Source of the DNA: Paenibacillus tyrphae
GTDB taxonomy: Bacteria > Bacillota > Bacilli > Paenibacillales > NBRC-103111
Reading direction: 5' to 3'
Assembly (NCBI RefSeq): GCF_027925525.1
Contig: NZ_BSDJ01000020.1
Coordinates: 52,789 to 116,788 of the forward strand
DNA: 64,000 nt
Shown here: positions 1-9,359 of the stretch, piece after piece
Layout: every line of letters begins with the position of its first letter
How positions within the stretch are numbered: the stretch's first letter is position 1
Program-made: the position numbers and the translations under genes
Notes under the pieces: model-generated
Told to the model about the DNA's origin: nothing
Seen by the model: the letters and a program-made list of their open reading frames with translations, nothing else
Database searches by the model: none

Positions 1-1
1 G

Positions 2-2776
2 CTCGCTTCGGAAGCCGGCAAATGGACCTGGACGTCGATCGATTCGGTTTATTCCGTTTACGACGGCATGGGGATTAACGATACATTGAAGGATTTGGAA
101 GGCTTGGTCGACGCGGCTTCGGAAACCTGCGATCCCGAGATGGCCGGCATTTATACGGACTGGGCAAAAGCCATTGCCAACGAAGCGATGATCAACGAAG
201 CGATCAAAGCGACCTTGATGCTCGCAGGATTTTTCCTCGGCCCGGAGACGTTCGGCGTCGGCACGATCGGCGTCTGGCTTCTGACGAACGCCATCGGCAA
301 GGTGCTGGATGCCGATATCGCCGCCAAGGTCGACAAACTCAAAGCGGACATCGCGAATAACAATTGGTGCGAAGACCCGCCTCCGAATAAGCCGACACCC
401 ACAAAGCCGGGAACTAAAAAACCGACAAAGAAGCTGGCCGATCCGAAGTGGATGTACGATCCGAGCGGCTATGTCTACGAGGTTTCGCCCGACAATCGGC
501 TGGAAGGCGTCAAGGCGACGGCGCTTGTAAAGGATGCCGAATCGCGACAGTGGAATGTGTGGGACGCCGAATGGTTCGGTCAGGCCAATCCGTTGACGAC
601 GGATGCCGAAGGCCGGTACGGATGGGACGTTCCGGAAGGCCAGTGGAAGGTCATGTATGAGAAGGACGGTTACCGGACGGCTTTCAGCAGCGAGCTTACG
701 GTGCCGCCGCCGCATTTTGACGTTAACGTGCCGATGATATCCACCCGGCCGCCAAAGGTCGTTGCGGTTCGGGCCCTGCCCGGCGGCAGCTCCGTTCTGA
801 TCGACTTCGACCGCCACGTGACGGCAGCCAGTGTGAACGATACGACGATCACGGTGACCGATAAGGAAAACGGCGCACCCGTTATTGGAGAAACGGCGCT
901 TGTGCAGCCCGTTACCTTCGAAGGGCAGTCCGTGTCGAAAACGGTCCGCTTTACGCCGAACGCAGCGTCGCCTCTCGTCATCGGGCGCGTTTACGAAGTG
1001 AACGTCGACAGCGCCATTCAAGGCTACAACGGCATTCCGGAGGGCAGTGGATATAAAGCCGACGTGATCGTGAAGGCGGTGGACGATACGCCTCCCACAG
1101 CGGTAAGCGGTCTGGAAGCCGTCGCCGATGCCCAAGGCTTGATGCTCCGTTGGACGGATCCGGGCGACCCGGATTTCACCAAAGCGGCGCTCAGCTACCG
1201 GGCCGAAGGGGCCTCGACCTTCAGCGATCCGATCGAAATCGCCAAAGGCAAGCAATGGGCGCTGCTCGAAGGGCTCAAGGCGGGAACCGCCTATGAAATC
1301 GAAGTGAAGTCGGTGGATGAAGCAGGCAATACTGCCTCCACCGGAATCAAGACACCAACTGCGGTTAGGCTGGCGGAGCCCGTCGATATCATTGCGCCGC
1401 GGCAAGCGTCCGGCGTCAAGATCGAAGCGGGCGAGCGTACGCTCACTGTCCGTTGGACCGATCCGGCAGATGCCGACTTCCAAGCCGTTCAGCTGAGGTG
1501 GAACCGGTTCGTCGGAGACCCGAACGGAGGCGAAGCCAAGGTGGAAAAAGGCGTGAAGCAGTACACGATTACCGGCCTATTGCCCGCCAAAGATTACCGC
1601 ATCCTGCTCTCGACTCAAGACGTCGCAGGCAACGAGTCGCATGCCTTGGAGATCGCCGCGCGCACGAAGCCGGTTGGTGAAAGCGGCGGCGGCAGTGGAA
1701 GTGACGGCGGCAGCGGAGAAAGCGATCCGGGCCCGAGCCCCGGCGGCGGCTCCCCGTCGTCCCCCGCCAATACGCCGAAGCCTGATTCCGCGAATCGCGA
1801 AAGCGTGAAGCTGGACGGAAACGCGGGAAGCTACCCGCTGTTCGGAGGAGCGCTTCGCATAGCCTTGCAGGAAGGCACCTTGACGAAGCCCGCCACCTTG
1901 CAAGCGGAGCGTTCGGCCAATGCCGGGTCTCCGAACGACACGGCGCTGAAGCTCCACTCGCCGGTATACTCGCTCTCGCTCGGCGGTGAAGAGGTCCTGC
2001 ACAAGCCTATCCGGCTTACAATCCGCTACGACGCATCGGGGCTGTCCGGAGAAGACCCGCGCAAGCTTGGCCTGTACCGGCAAGCGGACGGCAAATCGGG
2101 CGCTTGGACCTATGTCGGCGGAGTTACGGACGGAACCGCCGGCGAGGTAACGGCCTCAATCGATCGGTTCGGCGTCTATGCGGTAGGGCTCGCCGATTAC
2201 CGGTTCGCCGACTTGGAAGAGCACTGGAGCCGCGCAGATGTCGAGCTTCTTGCCAGCCGCCATCTCGTCAGCGGCGTAGACGGCGGCAAGTTCGAGCCCG
2301 ACCGTCTGATCACCCGCGCCGAATTCGCCAAGCTGCTTGTACGGCTAAGCGACGATGACCGGCAGGCGGTTTCGGCCGGGGAGACGTTCAGCGATGTAGC
2401 CCCCGACGCCTGGTACGCCGGCTTCGTCAACCGCGCTTCGCAGCTTGGGCTGGTGCAGGGGGCTGGCGGACGGTTCCGGCCCGACGATCCCGTGACGCGG
2501 GAGGAAATGGCCGTCATGGTGCTTCGCGCATGGGGCGAGGCCCCTGCCCTTCCGCTTGAACCGGCTTCGGCTCTCGCGGATTTCCAAGACGGGACCGACG
2601 TCTCCGTCTGGGCCCGTCAAGGCGTCGCCTTGGCCGTGCGGCACGGTCTGCTCCAAGGCATGGAGGAGCGCGCGCTGAAGCCGCAGGACTCCGCCACCCG
2701 GGCGCAATCGGCCGTCCTGCTGCTCCGCTTGATGGACCGGATGGGCCGGTTAACGGCCGCTCCGGTGAAGCCGTAG
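2..2776 (+). CDS. S-layer-homology surface protein with fibronectin III domains (5' end outside window)
   Basis: The reading frame is already open at the first bases of the window, so the N-terminus and any signal peptide are missing. The visible order is a hydrophobic, alpha-helical segment, a Pro/Lys-rich linker near base 380-430, a carboxypeptidase-regulatory-like beta domain (DPSGYVYE onward), an SbsA-like Ig domain, two fibronectin type III domains (each with RWTDP), a Gly/Ser/Pro linker around 1680-1790, a ZU5-like beta segment, and three C-terminal SLH repeats from about base 2200. SLH repeats bind pyruvylated secondary cell-wall polymer, so the protein is probably non-covalently held on the cell wall. 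The enzymatic or adhesive role, if any, would lie in the missing part. A hairpin terminator follows the stop codon. Confidence 0.88.
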   Translation, partial: LASEAGKWTWTSIDSVYSVYDGMGINDTLKDLEGLVDAASETCDPEMAGIYTDWAKAIANEAMINEAIKATLMLAGFFLGPETFGVGTIGVWLLTNAIGKVLDADIAAKVDKLKADIANNNWCEDPPPNKPTPTKPGTKKPTKKLADPKWMYDPSGYVYEVSPDNRLEGVKATALVKDAESRQWNVWDAEWFGQANPLTTDAEGRYGWDVPEGQWKVMYEKDGYRTAFSSELTVPPPHFDVNVPMISTRPPKVVAVRALPGGSSVLIDFDRHVTAASVNDTTITVTDKENGAPVIGETALVQPVTFEGQSVSKTVRFTPNAASPLVIGRVYEVNVDSAIQGYNGIPEGSGYKADVIVKAVDDTPPTAVSGLEAVADAQGLMLRWTDPGDPDFTKAALSYRAEGASTFSDPIEIAKGKQWALLEGLKAGTAYEIEVKSVDEAGNTASTGIKTPTAVRLAEPVDIIAPRQASGVKIEAGERTLTVRWTDPADADFQAVQLRWNRFVGDPNGGEAKVEKGVKQYTITGLLPAKDYRILLSTQDVAGNESHALEIAARTKPVGESGGGSGSDGGSGESDPGPSPGGGSPSSPANTPKPDSANRESVKLDGNAGSYPLFGGALRIALQEGTLTKPATLQAERSANAGSPNDTALKLHSPVYSLSLGGEEVLHKPIRLTIRYDASGLSGEDPRKLGLYRQADGKSGAWTYVGGVTDGTAGEVTASIDRFGVYAVGLADYRFADLEEHWSRADVELLASRHLVSGVDGGKFEPDRLITRAEFAKLLVRLSDDDRQAVSAGETFSDVAPDAWYAGFVNRASQLGLVQGAGGRFRPDDPVTREEMAVMVLRAWGEAPALPLEPASALADFQDGTDVSVWARQGVALAVRHGLLQGMEERALKPQDSATRAQSAVLLLRLMDRMGRLTAAPVKP

Positions 2777-2788
2777 CAAGCAAACTTC

Positions 2789-2829
2789 GATGTGCCGGTC
2801 CTTCGGGGCCGGCCCGCATCGTCCTTTTA
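2789..2829 (+). terminator. Rho-independent terminator after the SLH gene
   Basis: A GC-rich imperfect hairpin (GCCGGTCC / GGGGCCGGC arms, extended by GATG / CATC) starts 13 bases after the stop codon and is followed by CCTTTTAA. Confidence 0.65.
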
Positions 2830-2865
2830 ACGAGATACAACCAACTTGAAGGAGTGACCTGTTCC

Positions 2866-4035
2866 ATGATCAACGAGCTTGATTTACGCCTTGACCCCTA
2901 CCCGTGGTATGAAGAAATGCTCCAAGTGAGCCCTGTCGAATACAGCCCGCAGTTTGGGGCCTACCTCATTTTCCGTTACGAAGAAGTCCGCAAGGTATTT
3001 GCCGACCATCAGACATTTTCATCAGCCGTCTTCGACGGGCTCTCCCAAGAGCTAACCTTTGAGAATCAGCTTCAGGGGATGGACCCGCCCCGGCACACGC
3101 AGCTTCGGGCATTGGCTGTCCATGCCTTTACCCCGAAGGCGGTAGCCGACCTTGAGCCGCGCATCCGCCGCCTTGTCAGCGAGCTGCTTGACCAGGCGCT
3201 GGCGAAGGACGAGATCGATTTTGTCCGCGATTTTGCCATTCCGTTTCCCGTGACGGTTATCGCCGAAATGCTCGGGGTGCCCGAGGAAGACCGGGACCAA
3301 TTCAAGTATTGGTCGGACGTGATCATAGAGGCCTCCGAGCATCTGCTCACCGGCAAAGCGGAAGATCCCCGGCATGTCGCCGCTTATCGGGAAATGAAAG
3401 ACTACTTCGAGCAGCGGACAAGAGAGCGCAGAGAAGCTCCTCAAGACGACTTAATCAGCCGGCTGGCGCTTGCCGAGGTGGAGGGGCAGCGGCTTACGGA
3501 TGCGGAAGCGGGCAATTTCTGTCTCCTTCTCATGGTGGCCGGCAACGAAACGACGACGAATCTATTGAGCAATGCGATTCGCACGTTCATCGAACATCCC
3601 GGACAGTGGGAGCTGTTATGCCGGGAGCCCGGGCTGATTCCGCAAGCCATCGAGGAAGTGCTGCGCTTCCGCTCGCCGGTACAGCTGTTGTACCGGGTCG
3701 TGAAGCAGGACGTCGAGCTTGGCGGCCGGCAGATGAAAGCCGGGGAGCGCGTCGTCGTCTTCATGGGCGCGGCCAATCGGGACGCAGGGAGATTCGAGCG
3801 TCCGGATACGTTCGATATTACGCGCCCGCTGGGTCCGCATATGTCTTTGGGCCATGGCATCCACTTTTGTCTCGGGGCACCGCTCGCCCGGCTGGAGTCC
3901 AAAATCGCGCTTGAATCCTTGATCGAGCGCATCCGGGAGTTTCATTTGCCCGAGGGAGGCAGGCTTGAACCGCTCTCGACCTTTAATGTATTCGGGCTGC
4001 GCCGGCTGCCTTTGCGGCTGGTCCGTCGCAAATAA
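2866..4035 (+). CDS. Cytochrome P450 monooxygenase
   Basis: A 389-residue soluble bacterial P450 with all diagnostic motifs: the I-helix oxygen-activation motif AGNET at residues 225-229, the ExxR pair at Glu264/Arg267, and the heme-ligand loop SLGHGIHFCLG with the proximal Cys at 335. A GGAG sits 11 bases before the ATG at 2866. An in-frame GTG at 2854 overlaps that ribosome-binding site and is unlikely to be used. Length and sequence resemble Bacillus CYP107/CYP109-type enzymes, which hydroxylate fatty acids, steroids or terpenoids with separate ferredoxin and reductase partners. No redox partner is encoded next to it, and the substrate cannot be told from the sequence. It stands alone between two terminators. 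Confidence 0.93.
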   Translation: MINELDLRLDPYPWYEEMLQVSPVEYSPQFGAYLIFRYEEVRKVFADHQTFSSAVFDGLSQELTFENQLQGMDPPRHTQLRALAVHAFTPKAVADLEPRIRRLVSELLDQALAKDEIDFVRDFAIPFPVTVIAEMLGVPEEDRDQFKYWSDVIIEASEHLLTGKAEDPRHVAAYREMKDYFEQRTRERREAPQDDLISRLALAEVEGQRLTDAEAGNFCLLLMVAGNETTTNLLSNAIRTFIEHPGQWELLCREPGLIPQAIEEVLRFRSPVQLLYRVVKQDVELGGRQMKAGERVVVFMGAANRDAGRFERPDTFDITRPLGPHMSLGHGIHFCLGAPLARLESKIALESLIERIREFHLPEGGRLEPLSTFNVFGLRRLPLRLVRRK

Positions 4036-4082
4036 GCGCAAACGCCGTTCATCCGGTTTTCTCGGATGAGCGGCGTTTGCGC
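4036..4082. terminator. Bidirectional terminator between convergent genes
   Basis: Arms of 20 bases (4036-4055 and 4063-4082) pair with a single G-T wobble around a 7-base loop, directly after the P450 stop and before the end of the convergent glycosyltransferase gene. The T-tract is weak on both strands. Confidence 0.6.
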
Positions 4083-4112
4083 TTGTGCCCTGCCTGATTC
4101 AGCCTCGCTGAC

Positions 4113-5321
4113 TTACCACGCCTCGCGAATCGTGGTCGTCGTCTGCCACGCTTTCCGAACAGAAGAAGCTGTCTGCTGAAGATGCATAATCGCATCCCAA
4201 GCCTGTTCGGTCGGGCGCTGGCGACGGAACTGCCGTGCCCTACCCTTCATCGCGGCCAGCGCAAGCCGGTTGTCCGCAAGCTCCAGCAGCTGATCCTGGA
4301 GCGTCCGGGCGGCTGTCGCCCGGACGGCGACGCCAGCCTTCTCCAGCACCGCGGCGTTGTCTTCCTCTTGGCCGGGAATCGGCTTATAGAGCAGCATCGG
4401 CAAGCCCACCGCGACCGCCTCCGCCGTCGTCAGCCCGCCCGGCTTCGTCACGAGCAAATCGGCGACGGCCATCCATTCGTGAATTTCCTCCACGAATCCT
4501 TTGACAATGACGCGGTTCGTCGGATGCTCCCGTAGCTCCGCTTCCAGCTCTTCCCGCACGGCCGCGTTGCTTCCGCAGATGACGACCAGTTGCAGCCGCT
4601 TCAGCAGAGACGTCGAACGGATCAGCGAACGGACGCTTTCGTCCAGCATGCCGCTGCCGCCGCCCATCACGAGGACGACCGGGCGCTTCGGATCGAGACC
4701 GAACGACTGGCACAGCCGGACCCGGTCGAACGATTCGGAGAAGCGGCTTCGCACCGGAATGCCGGTCACCCGGACGCGGGAGGACGACACGCCGTGCAGA
4801 CGCAGCGCGGCCGCTACCTGCTCGGACCCGACCAGATACAAGTCCGTATGCGGCTGCAGCCACAGGCTGTGGTCGGTATGGTCCGTAATGACGGTAACGA
4901 GCGGCGTAGAAACCGCACCCTTTTCTTTCAGCAGCGAGACGGCCGCCGCAGCCAGCGGGAACGTGCAGACGATAATATCCGGCTTTTTCTCCTCCAAGAG
5001 TGTCAGGAACCGGGACAGCCCCAAGCTTAAAAACGTTTTGAACGGAATCGGCATTGCCTCTTTCCGTCTTGTTTTGCGATATAAATAGCCGTAGACCGAC
5101 GGCGCTTTCTCGACGCCCTTCATGAAGCAGTACTTCACCATCGGATGAAGATACGGATATACTTCCTGCATAAAATCGATCACCTCGGCCCGGACATGTT
5201 CCGCCAAGCCTTCCCCGCATGTTTCCGCCAGCGCCCGCGCCGCCTGTCGGTGACCGTCACCCAAGTCGCCGGAGAGCACCAAAACGCGCGCAGCCGCGGG
5301 GATCTCGCCGTTCGTCAACAT
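4113..5321 (-). CDS. UgtP/MGDG-synthase-like glycosyltransferase
   Basis: A 402-residue member of the GT28 MGDG-synthase/UgtP family. The N-terminal half carries the acceptor-binding signature SGDLGDGHRQAA (MGDG_synth domain). The C-terminal half carries a MurG-like nucleotide-sugar site, VMGGGSG, and TKPGGLTTAEAVAVGLPML followed by GQEEDNA. Family members transfer glucose or galactose from the UDP-sugar to diacylglycerol at the inner face of the membrane, giving glycolipids that also anchor lipoteichoic acid. That would fit functionally with the LtaS-type gene at 14567-16510. No transmembrane segment is evident, as usual for this peripheral enzyme. Whether it makes mono- or diglucosyl lipid is not decidable here. 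It is a single-gene unit with a GGGGGG-type ribosome-binding site. Confidence 0.85.
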   Translation of the reverse strand: MLTNGEIPAAARVLVLSGDLGDGHRQAARALAETCGEGLAEHVRAEVIDFMQEVYPYLHPMVKYCFMKGVEKAPSVYGYLYRKTRRKEAMPIPFKTFLSLGLSRFLTLLEEKKPDIIVCTFPLAAAAVSLLKEKGAVSTPLVTVITDHTDHSLWLQPHTDLYLVGSEQVAAALRLHGVSSSRVRVTGIPVRSRFSESFDRVRLCQSFGLDPKRPVVLVMGGGSGMLDESVRSLIRSTSLLKRLQLVVICGSNAAVREELEAELREHPTNRVIVKGFVEEIHEWMAVADLLVTKPGGLTTAEAVAVGLPMLLYKPIPGQEEDNAAVLEKAGVAVRATAARTLQDQLLELADNRLALAAMKGRARQFRRQRPTEQAWDAIMHLQQTASSVRKAWQTTTTIREAW

Positions 5322-5529
5322 AAGTAGCCCCCCATTAACTATTCTTTGTTTACCCTTCTACTCTATATATTAAACGAAAATCCTGAAGAAATCCCATGCT
5401 CAGAGCTTAAAACTTTCTTAAGTACGCGAATGACCCGGACGTAACCCAAACCCGGGAGTGCACCCATAGAGCCCAACGGGAATACACTATCAGCAAAAGC
5501 CCATATTTACGCTTGATCGGAGGTTCCTT

Positions 5530-6435
5530 ATGAAGCCTTACCCTGAATACCCCTATTATGCGATGGAAACGGAGTGCCGCGAAAAGCCGATTGCGTTCCC
5601 GCCCCAGCATCAGGAGCGACAGCCCGGACTCGAATATTTGATGAACCCGCGGCCGATCTTCGACAACCCCGCCTATGTCGGCAGCGGCAAGCTCCTTGGC
5701 AAAGTAGCCCTGATTACGGGCGGGGACAGCGGGATCGGACGCGCGACCGCCGTCGCCTTTGCCAAAGAAGGAGCCGACGTAGCCATCGCCTACTTGTACG
5801 AGCATCCGGACGCGGCCGAAACGAAGCAGCATATCGAGCAGCTTGGCCGCCGCTGCCTGACGATCCCGGCAGACCTGCGGGATAAAGCGTCTTGTGCGGG
5901 CGTCGTCGCCCAGACTGTTGCCATGTTCGGCAAGCTGGACGTGCTGGTCAACAATCTGGGCGTCCAATACCCGCAGTGGAGCATCCTGGATATTTCGGAG
6001 GAGCAGTTGATCGAGACGTTCCGAACGAATATATTCTCGTTCTTTTTCGTTACTCAAGCCGCTTTGCCTTATATGAAGACGGGCGACTCCATCATTAATA
6101 CGGCTTCGGTCACCGCCTACCGCGGCAACCGGCAATTGATCGACTATTCATCCACCAAAGGGGCGATTGTCACTTTTACCCGCTCACTGGCTCTCTCGCT
6201 GGTCGAGCAAGGCATCCGGGTGAACAGCGTAGCCCCGGGACCCGTCTGGACCCCGCTGACGGTCTCCAGCTTCCCCGCCGAGCAGGTGAAGACGTTCGGC
6301 ACGGATACGCCGATGGGCCGGGCCGCCCAGCCGTTCGAGCTGGCGCCGGCCTACGTGTACCTCGCAAGCGACGATTCCAGATTCGTCACCGGCGAGACGC
6401 TGCATGTGAACGGAGGCCAGTTTATCACCTCCTGA
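5530..6435 (+). CDS. SDR family oxidoreductase with N-terminal extension (YhdF/YhxC type)
   Basis: A 301-residue short-chain dehydrogenase/reductase. A roughly 55-residue extension rich in Pro, Tyr and His (PPQHQERQPGLEYLMNPRP) precedes the Rossmann fold, as is typical of the YhdF/YhxC/glucose-1-dehydrogenase-like SDR group. The cofactor motif is TGGDSGIGRA, the NNLG motif is present (VNNLGVQ), and the catalytic Ser and YxxxK are seen in NTASVTAY and YSSTKGA. The likely reaction is NAD(P)-dependent oxidation or reduction of a small alcohol or carbonyl compound. Several relatives in Bacillus are general-stress proteins, but I cannot confirm a SigB promoter here. GGAGG precedes the ATG. A shared terminator separates it from the convergent second SDR gene. 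Confidence 0.88.
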   Translation: MKPYPEYPYYAMETECREKPIAFPPQHQERQPGLEYLMNPRPIFDNPAYVGSGKLLGKVALITGGDSGIGRATAVAFAKEGADVAIAYLYEHPDAAETKQHIEQLGRRCLTIPADLRDKASCAGVVAQTVAMFGKLDVLVNNLGVQYPQWSILDISEEQLIETFRTNIFSFFFVTQAALPYMKTGDSIINTASVTAYRGNRQLIDYSSTKGAIVTFTRSLALSLVEQGIRVNSVAPGPVWTPLTVSSFPAEQVKTFGTDTPMGRAAQPFELAPAYVYLASDDSRFVTGETLHVNGGQFITS

Positions 6436-6439
6436 CGCG

Positions 6440-6493
6440 CAACGTCAAAAAGGGACTGCGGAGATCGTTCCCCCGCAGTCCTTTTTGACGTTG
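6440..6493. terminator. Bidirectional terminator between two convergent SDR genes
   Basis: Long arms (6440-6461 and 6473-6493) pair with one bulged base. The stems contain AAAAA and TTTTT stretches, so either strand can present a U-rich 3' side. Confidence 0.8.
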
Positions 6494-6532
6494 CCCAGCA
6501 CGGAGCCCCCTGCACTCCTGCTTAGCCGCGGA

Positions 6533-7411
6533 TCACTCGGCATAAAAGCCCTGCTCCGCCGCATAATTGCCCCAGTGCGGCCTGCTCCCGTCTTCATCCG
6601 TAAAGCCGTACTCGTCGGAAAGTCCCCAGCTCGTCAGCGCTTGACCGGATTTGTCCATGATGCGCGGGTCGGCGGCCAGTGCGGCAACCGCCCGTCCGAC
6701 ATAATGCGGCGTCTCCGACATGATGAAATGCGGGTCCTTCTCCGCCGCGTCCCGCCAATTGTCCTTCGTCACGCCGAAATGGTCGAGCATCGCTTCCGAA
6801 CGCAGAAACCCCGGCGTAACCGCCACAGCCGCCACATGGTGCAGACGAAGCTCCTCGGCCATGGCCTCGGCCAAGTGAATCGCGGAAATTTTGACGAGAC
6901 TGTAATACAGGTTACCGCGGTACCTATAATCCCAGCCGTCCGTAATTTCGACGATGAGTCCCCGCTTGTTCGCCATAAGCAGAGGCGCGCCGTAATAGCT
7001 GGCGATCATATGCGAATGCACCGCCCGCCGCTGCATCAACAGCCCGTCCGCAATCGGCTGCTCCCAGAATGTCTTACCCCATTCCATCAGCGAGTCTCCG
7101 CCCCACACGTCGTTGACGAGCAGGTCGAGCCTGCCGTCCTGCTCGCTTCGCACCCGTTCGAACAACGCCCGGACCTCCTCCTCCTCCGTATGGTCCACGC
7201 GCACAGGAATGCCGCGTCCGCCTCGGGCCGTCACCAGCTCCGCCGTCTCCTCGATCGTTTCCGTCCGGCCCATATCAGAGAGCTGTCCCCGCGTACTGCG
7301 GCCGGTCACATAGACCGTCGCTCCCGCTTCCCCCAGCATCTCGGCGATGCCGCGCCCCGCTCCTCTTGTCGCTCCGGCGACGACCGCGATGCGTCCTTCC
7401 AATGGTTTCAT
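6533..7411 (-). CDS. SDR family oxidoreductase
   Basis: A 292-residue short-chain dehydrogenase with the dinucleotide motif GATRGAGRGIAE near the N-terminus, then VNDVWGG where canonical SDRs have NNAG, and YYSLVKIS as the catalytic YxxxK. It resembles the DHRS1-like subgroup of bacterial SDRs. The substrate is unknown. It is divergent from the WYL-domain regulator at 7629, with 217 bases between the two starts. Such SDR/YafY-type pairs are common, and local control of this gene by that regulator is an inference from position. Confidence 0.85.
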   Translation of the reverse strand: MKPLEGRIAVVAGATRGAGRGIAEMLGEAGATVYVTGRSTRGQLSDMGRTETIEETAELVTARGGRGIPVRVDHTEEEEVRALFERVRSEQDGRLDLLVNDVWGGDSLMEWGKTFWEQPIADGLLMQRRAVHSHMIASYYGAPLLMANKRGLIVEITDGWDYRYRGNLYYSLVKISAIHLAEAMAEELRLHHVAAVAVTPGFLRSEAMLDHFGVTKDNWRDAAEKDPHFIMSETPHYVGRAVAALAADPRIMDKSGQALTSWGLSDEYGFTDEDGSRPHWGNYAAEQGFYAE

Positions 7412-7628
7412 CGTTGACTCCCTCCGCTTCCCTTAGCTGTCCGAAGGCTGCACTCTGCCATTCCCGCAGTTCATATCGATCCGCCGGATCTCCAAGGCAT
7501 GTCTCCGCCTTACGCTTCCATCCTATCAATCCTAATATGTCAACCCTTGTCATATTTGCTGTGATAAAATAAAAATATCTGATGACTCAAACGGATCTTA
7601 AAATTACGACGTACAAGGAGCAATTGTC

Positions 7629-8582
7629 ATGCGTGCGGATCGACTGTTATCCATTTTATTGCTGCTGCAGAACCGCGGCCGAATGACCTCGCGGGAGCTG
7701 GCCGAGCAGCTGGAGGTATCGGAGCGGACCATCTTCCGCGACATGGAGGCGCTTAGCGCTTCCGGCATTCCGCTATATGCCGAGCGGGGCTCAGGCGGCG
7801 GCTGGGTGCTGCCGGAAGGTTACCGTTCCCAGCTCACCGGACTCAAAATCGATGAAATCCGCTCCCTCCTGCTCGCCCACGCTTCCGGCATGATGCGGGA
7901 TCTGGGCTGGCGCGAGGCTTTTGAAGCCGCCTTGTTGAAGCTGCTTGCCGCTCTGCCTCCCTCCCTGCGGCGGAATGCGGAGGCGGTCCGCGAACGCATC
8001 CACGTGGACGGAGCCGGGTGGTACGGACCCGCAGAGGAGGTATCATGCCTGTCCATCGTGCAGGAGGCGGTGTGGGAGGAACTACTGCTAGCCATTCGTT
8101 ACGGACGAGGCGACGAGGTCGTCGAGCGCGAAGTCGGCCCGCTCGGGCTGGTCGTCAAAGGAAACACGTGGTACTTGATCGGGCTCGTAGACGGCCAGAT
8201 GCGCACCTACCGGGTTTCCCGGATACGCAGCGCCGTCATCCGGCCAGAGAGCTTCGAGCGGCCGGCGGACTTCGATCTGGCCCGTTACTGGGAGCAATCG
8301 ACGGCCGACTTCAAGTCCCGGCTGCCCAGCTATCTCGTGACGCTGCAAGCGGATGCTTCCGCGCTTGCTCTCCTGCAAGAGGAGCACTTCGTCAAAATCC
8401 GCGACACCCGCCCGGCTGCCGACGGCTTGACCGAGCTTACCGCCGATTTCCAAACGGCGGAGTATGCGCTGCGAATCATTCCGGGATATGGCGGCGGACT
8501 GCAGATACTGGAGCCGGAACAGCTGCGCGCAGACCTCCTCCGGCTGGCGGAGGCGATCCGTCAAATGTATTGCCATGGATGA
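7629..8582 (+). CDS. HTH-WYL transcriptional regulator (YafY/DeoR type)
   Basis: A 317-residue regulator. An N-terminal winged helix-turn-helix (residues about 1-60: RLLSILLLLQNRGRMTSRELAEQLEVSERTIFRDMEAL) is followed by a WYL domain (about 140-230, GNTWYLIGLVDGQMRTYRVSRI) and a C-terminal WCX-like extension. WYL domains sense small ligands or nucleic acids. Family members usually repress or activate a neighbouring gene, here most likely the divergent SDR. AAGGAG lies eight bases before the ATG. Upstream, a TTGTCA at 7547-7552 followed by AT-rich sequence around 7565-7576 may be its promoter, but the spacing is not canonical. Confidence 0.88.
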   Translation: MRADRLLSILLLLQNRGRMTSRELAEQLEVSERTIFRDMEALSASGIPLYAERGSGGGWVLPEGYRSQLTGLKIDEIRSLLLAHASGMMRDLGWREAFEAALLKLLAALPPSLRRNAEAVRERIHVDGAGWYGPAEEVSCLSIVQEAVWEELLLAIRYGRGDEVVEREVGPLGLVVKGNTWYLIGLVDGQMRTYRVSRIRSAVIRPESFERPADFDLARYWEQSTADFKSRLPSYLVTLQADASALALLQEEHFVKIRDTRPAADGLTELTADFQTAEYALRIIPGYGGGLQILEPEQLRADLLRLAEAIRQMYCHG

Positions 8583-8765
8583 TACAGATCGGTTTATGCA
8601 CATGAAGCCGCTGCAGCACCGTACGTCTCTCATCCGACTCCGGCGCTTGATCGCCGGGGTTATTTTGCATGCGGCGACGACATTTTTTTTGAACTAAAAA
8701 CGAACAAATCCGGAGCTCGGGACCAATATAGAGTGAAAAAACAACGATAGGGGGGCCGGCCGCCT

Positions 8766-9359
8766 ATGACAGACTCCGAATGGCAGTATTGGATCAAGCA
8801 AGCGAACCACGGAGATGAACAAGCGTTTCAAACGATTTACGAGCAAAGTAAAGACCACGTGTACCGAACAGTCACACTTCTCATCGGCAGCAAGCAGGAC
8901 GCGTGCGACGTGGTCAGCGAGGTGTATGCCGAATTATTCAAGTCGCTCGCAAAATACGACGGACGCAAGCCGTTCCGCTCCTGGCTTACCGGCCTCGTGA
9001 TCCGCCAAACCCGCAACTGGAACCGAAAGCTGTGGCGGAAATTCAGGCTGCACGAGCGCAGCAGATTGCTGGAAACGGAAGAGCACACTCCGGACACGGA
9101 GGAACTGTTCCTGCAGCATGAGCATCAGCACGAACTGATCGCTCTTGTCCACAAGCTGCCTTACAAGCTCCGGAGCGTCGTCGTGCTGCGGTATTATCAG
9201 GAGCATACCTTTGACGAAATTGCGGAACTGCTGGACATCCCGTCCGGTACGGTCAAATCGAGGCATCACGCCGCCATGGCCAAGCTGCGCAAGCAAGCAG
9301 CCCATTTAATTGAAACGAACGAAGGAGGGCTTGCCCCATGTCCATCGAAAATCAATTGA
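8766..9359 (+). CDS. ECF-type RNA polymerase sigma factor
   Basis: A 197-residue extracytoplasmic-function sigma factor. Region 2 (about residues 15-85, with AFQTIYEQSKDHVYRTVTLLIG and the DACDVVSEVYAELFKSL helix) binds core polymerase and the -10 element. Region 4 (about 125-180, VVVLRYYQEHTFDEIAELLDIPSGTVKSRHHAAMAKLRK) reads the -35 element. The gene overlaps the following membrane-protein gene by 22 bases, the usual sigma/anti-sigma arrangement. I did not find a convincing autoregulatory promoter in the 183 bases upstream, unlike the second ECF system at 56920. The inducing signal is unknown. Confidence 0.9.
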   Translation: MTDSEWQYWIKQANHGDEQAFQTIYEQSKDHVYRTVTLLIGSKQDACDVVSEVYAELFKSLAKYDGRKPFRSWLTGLVIRQTRNWNRKLWRKFRLHERSRLLETEEHTPDTEELFLQHEHQHELIALVHKLPYKLRSVVVLRYYQEHTFDEIAELLDIPSGTVKSRHHAAMAKLRKQAAHLIETNEGGLAPCPSKIN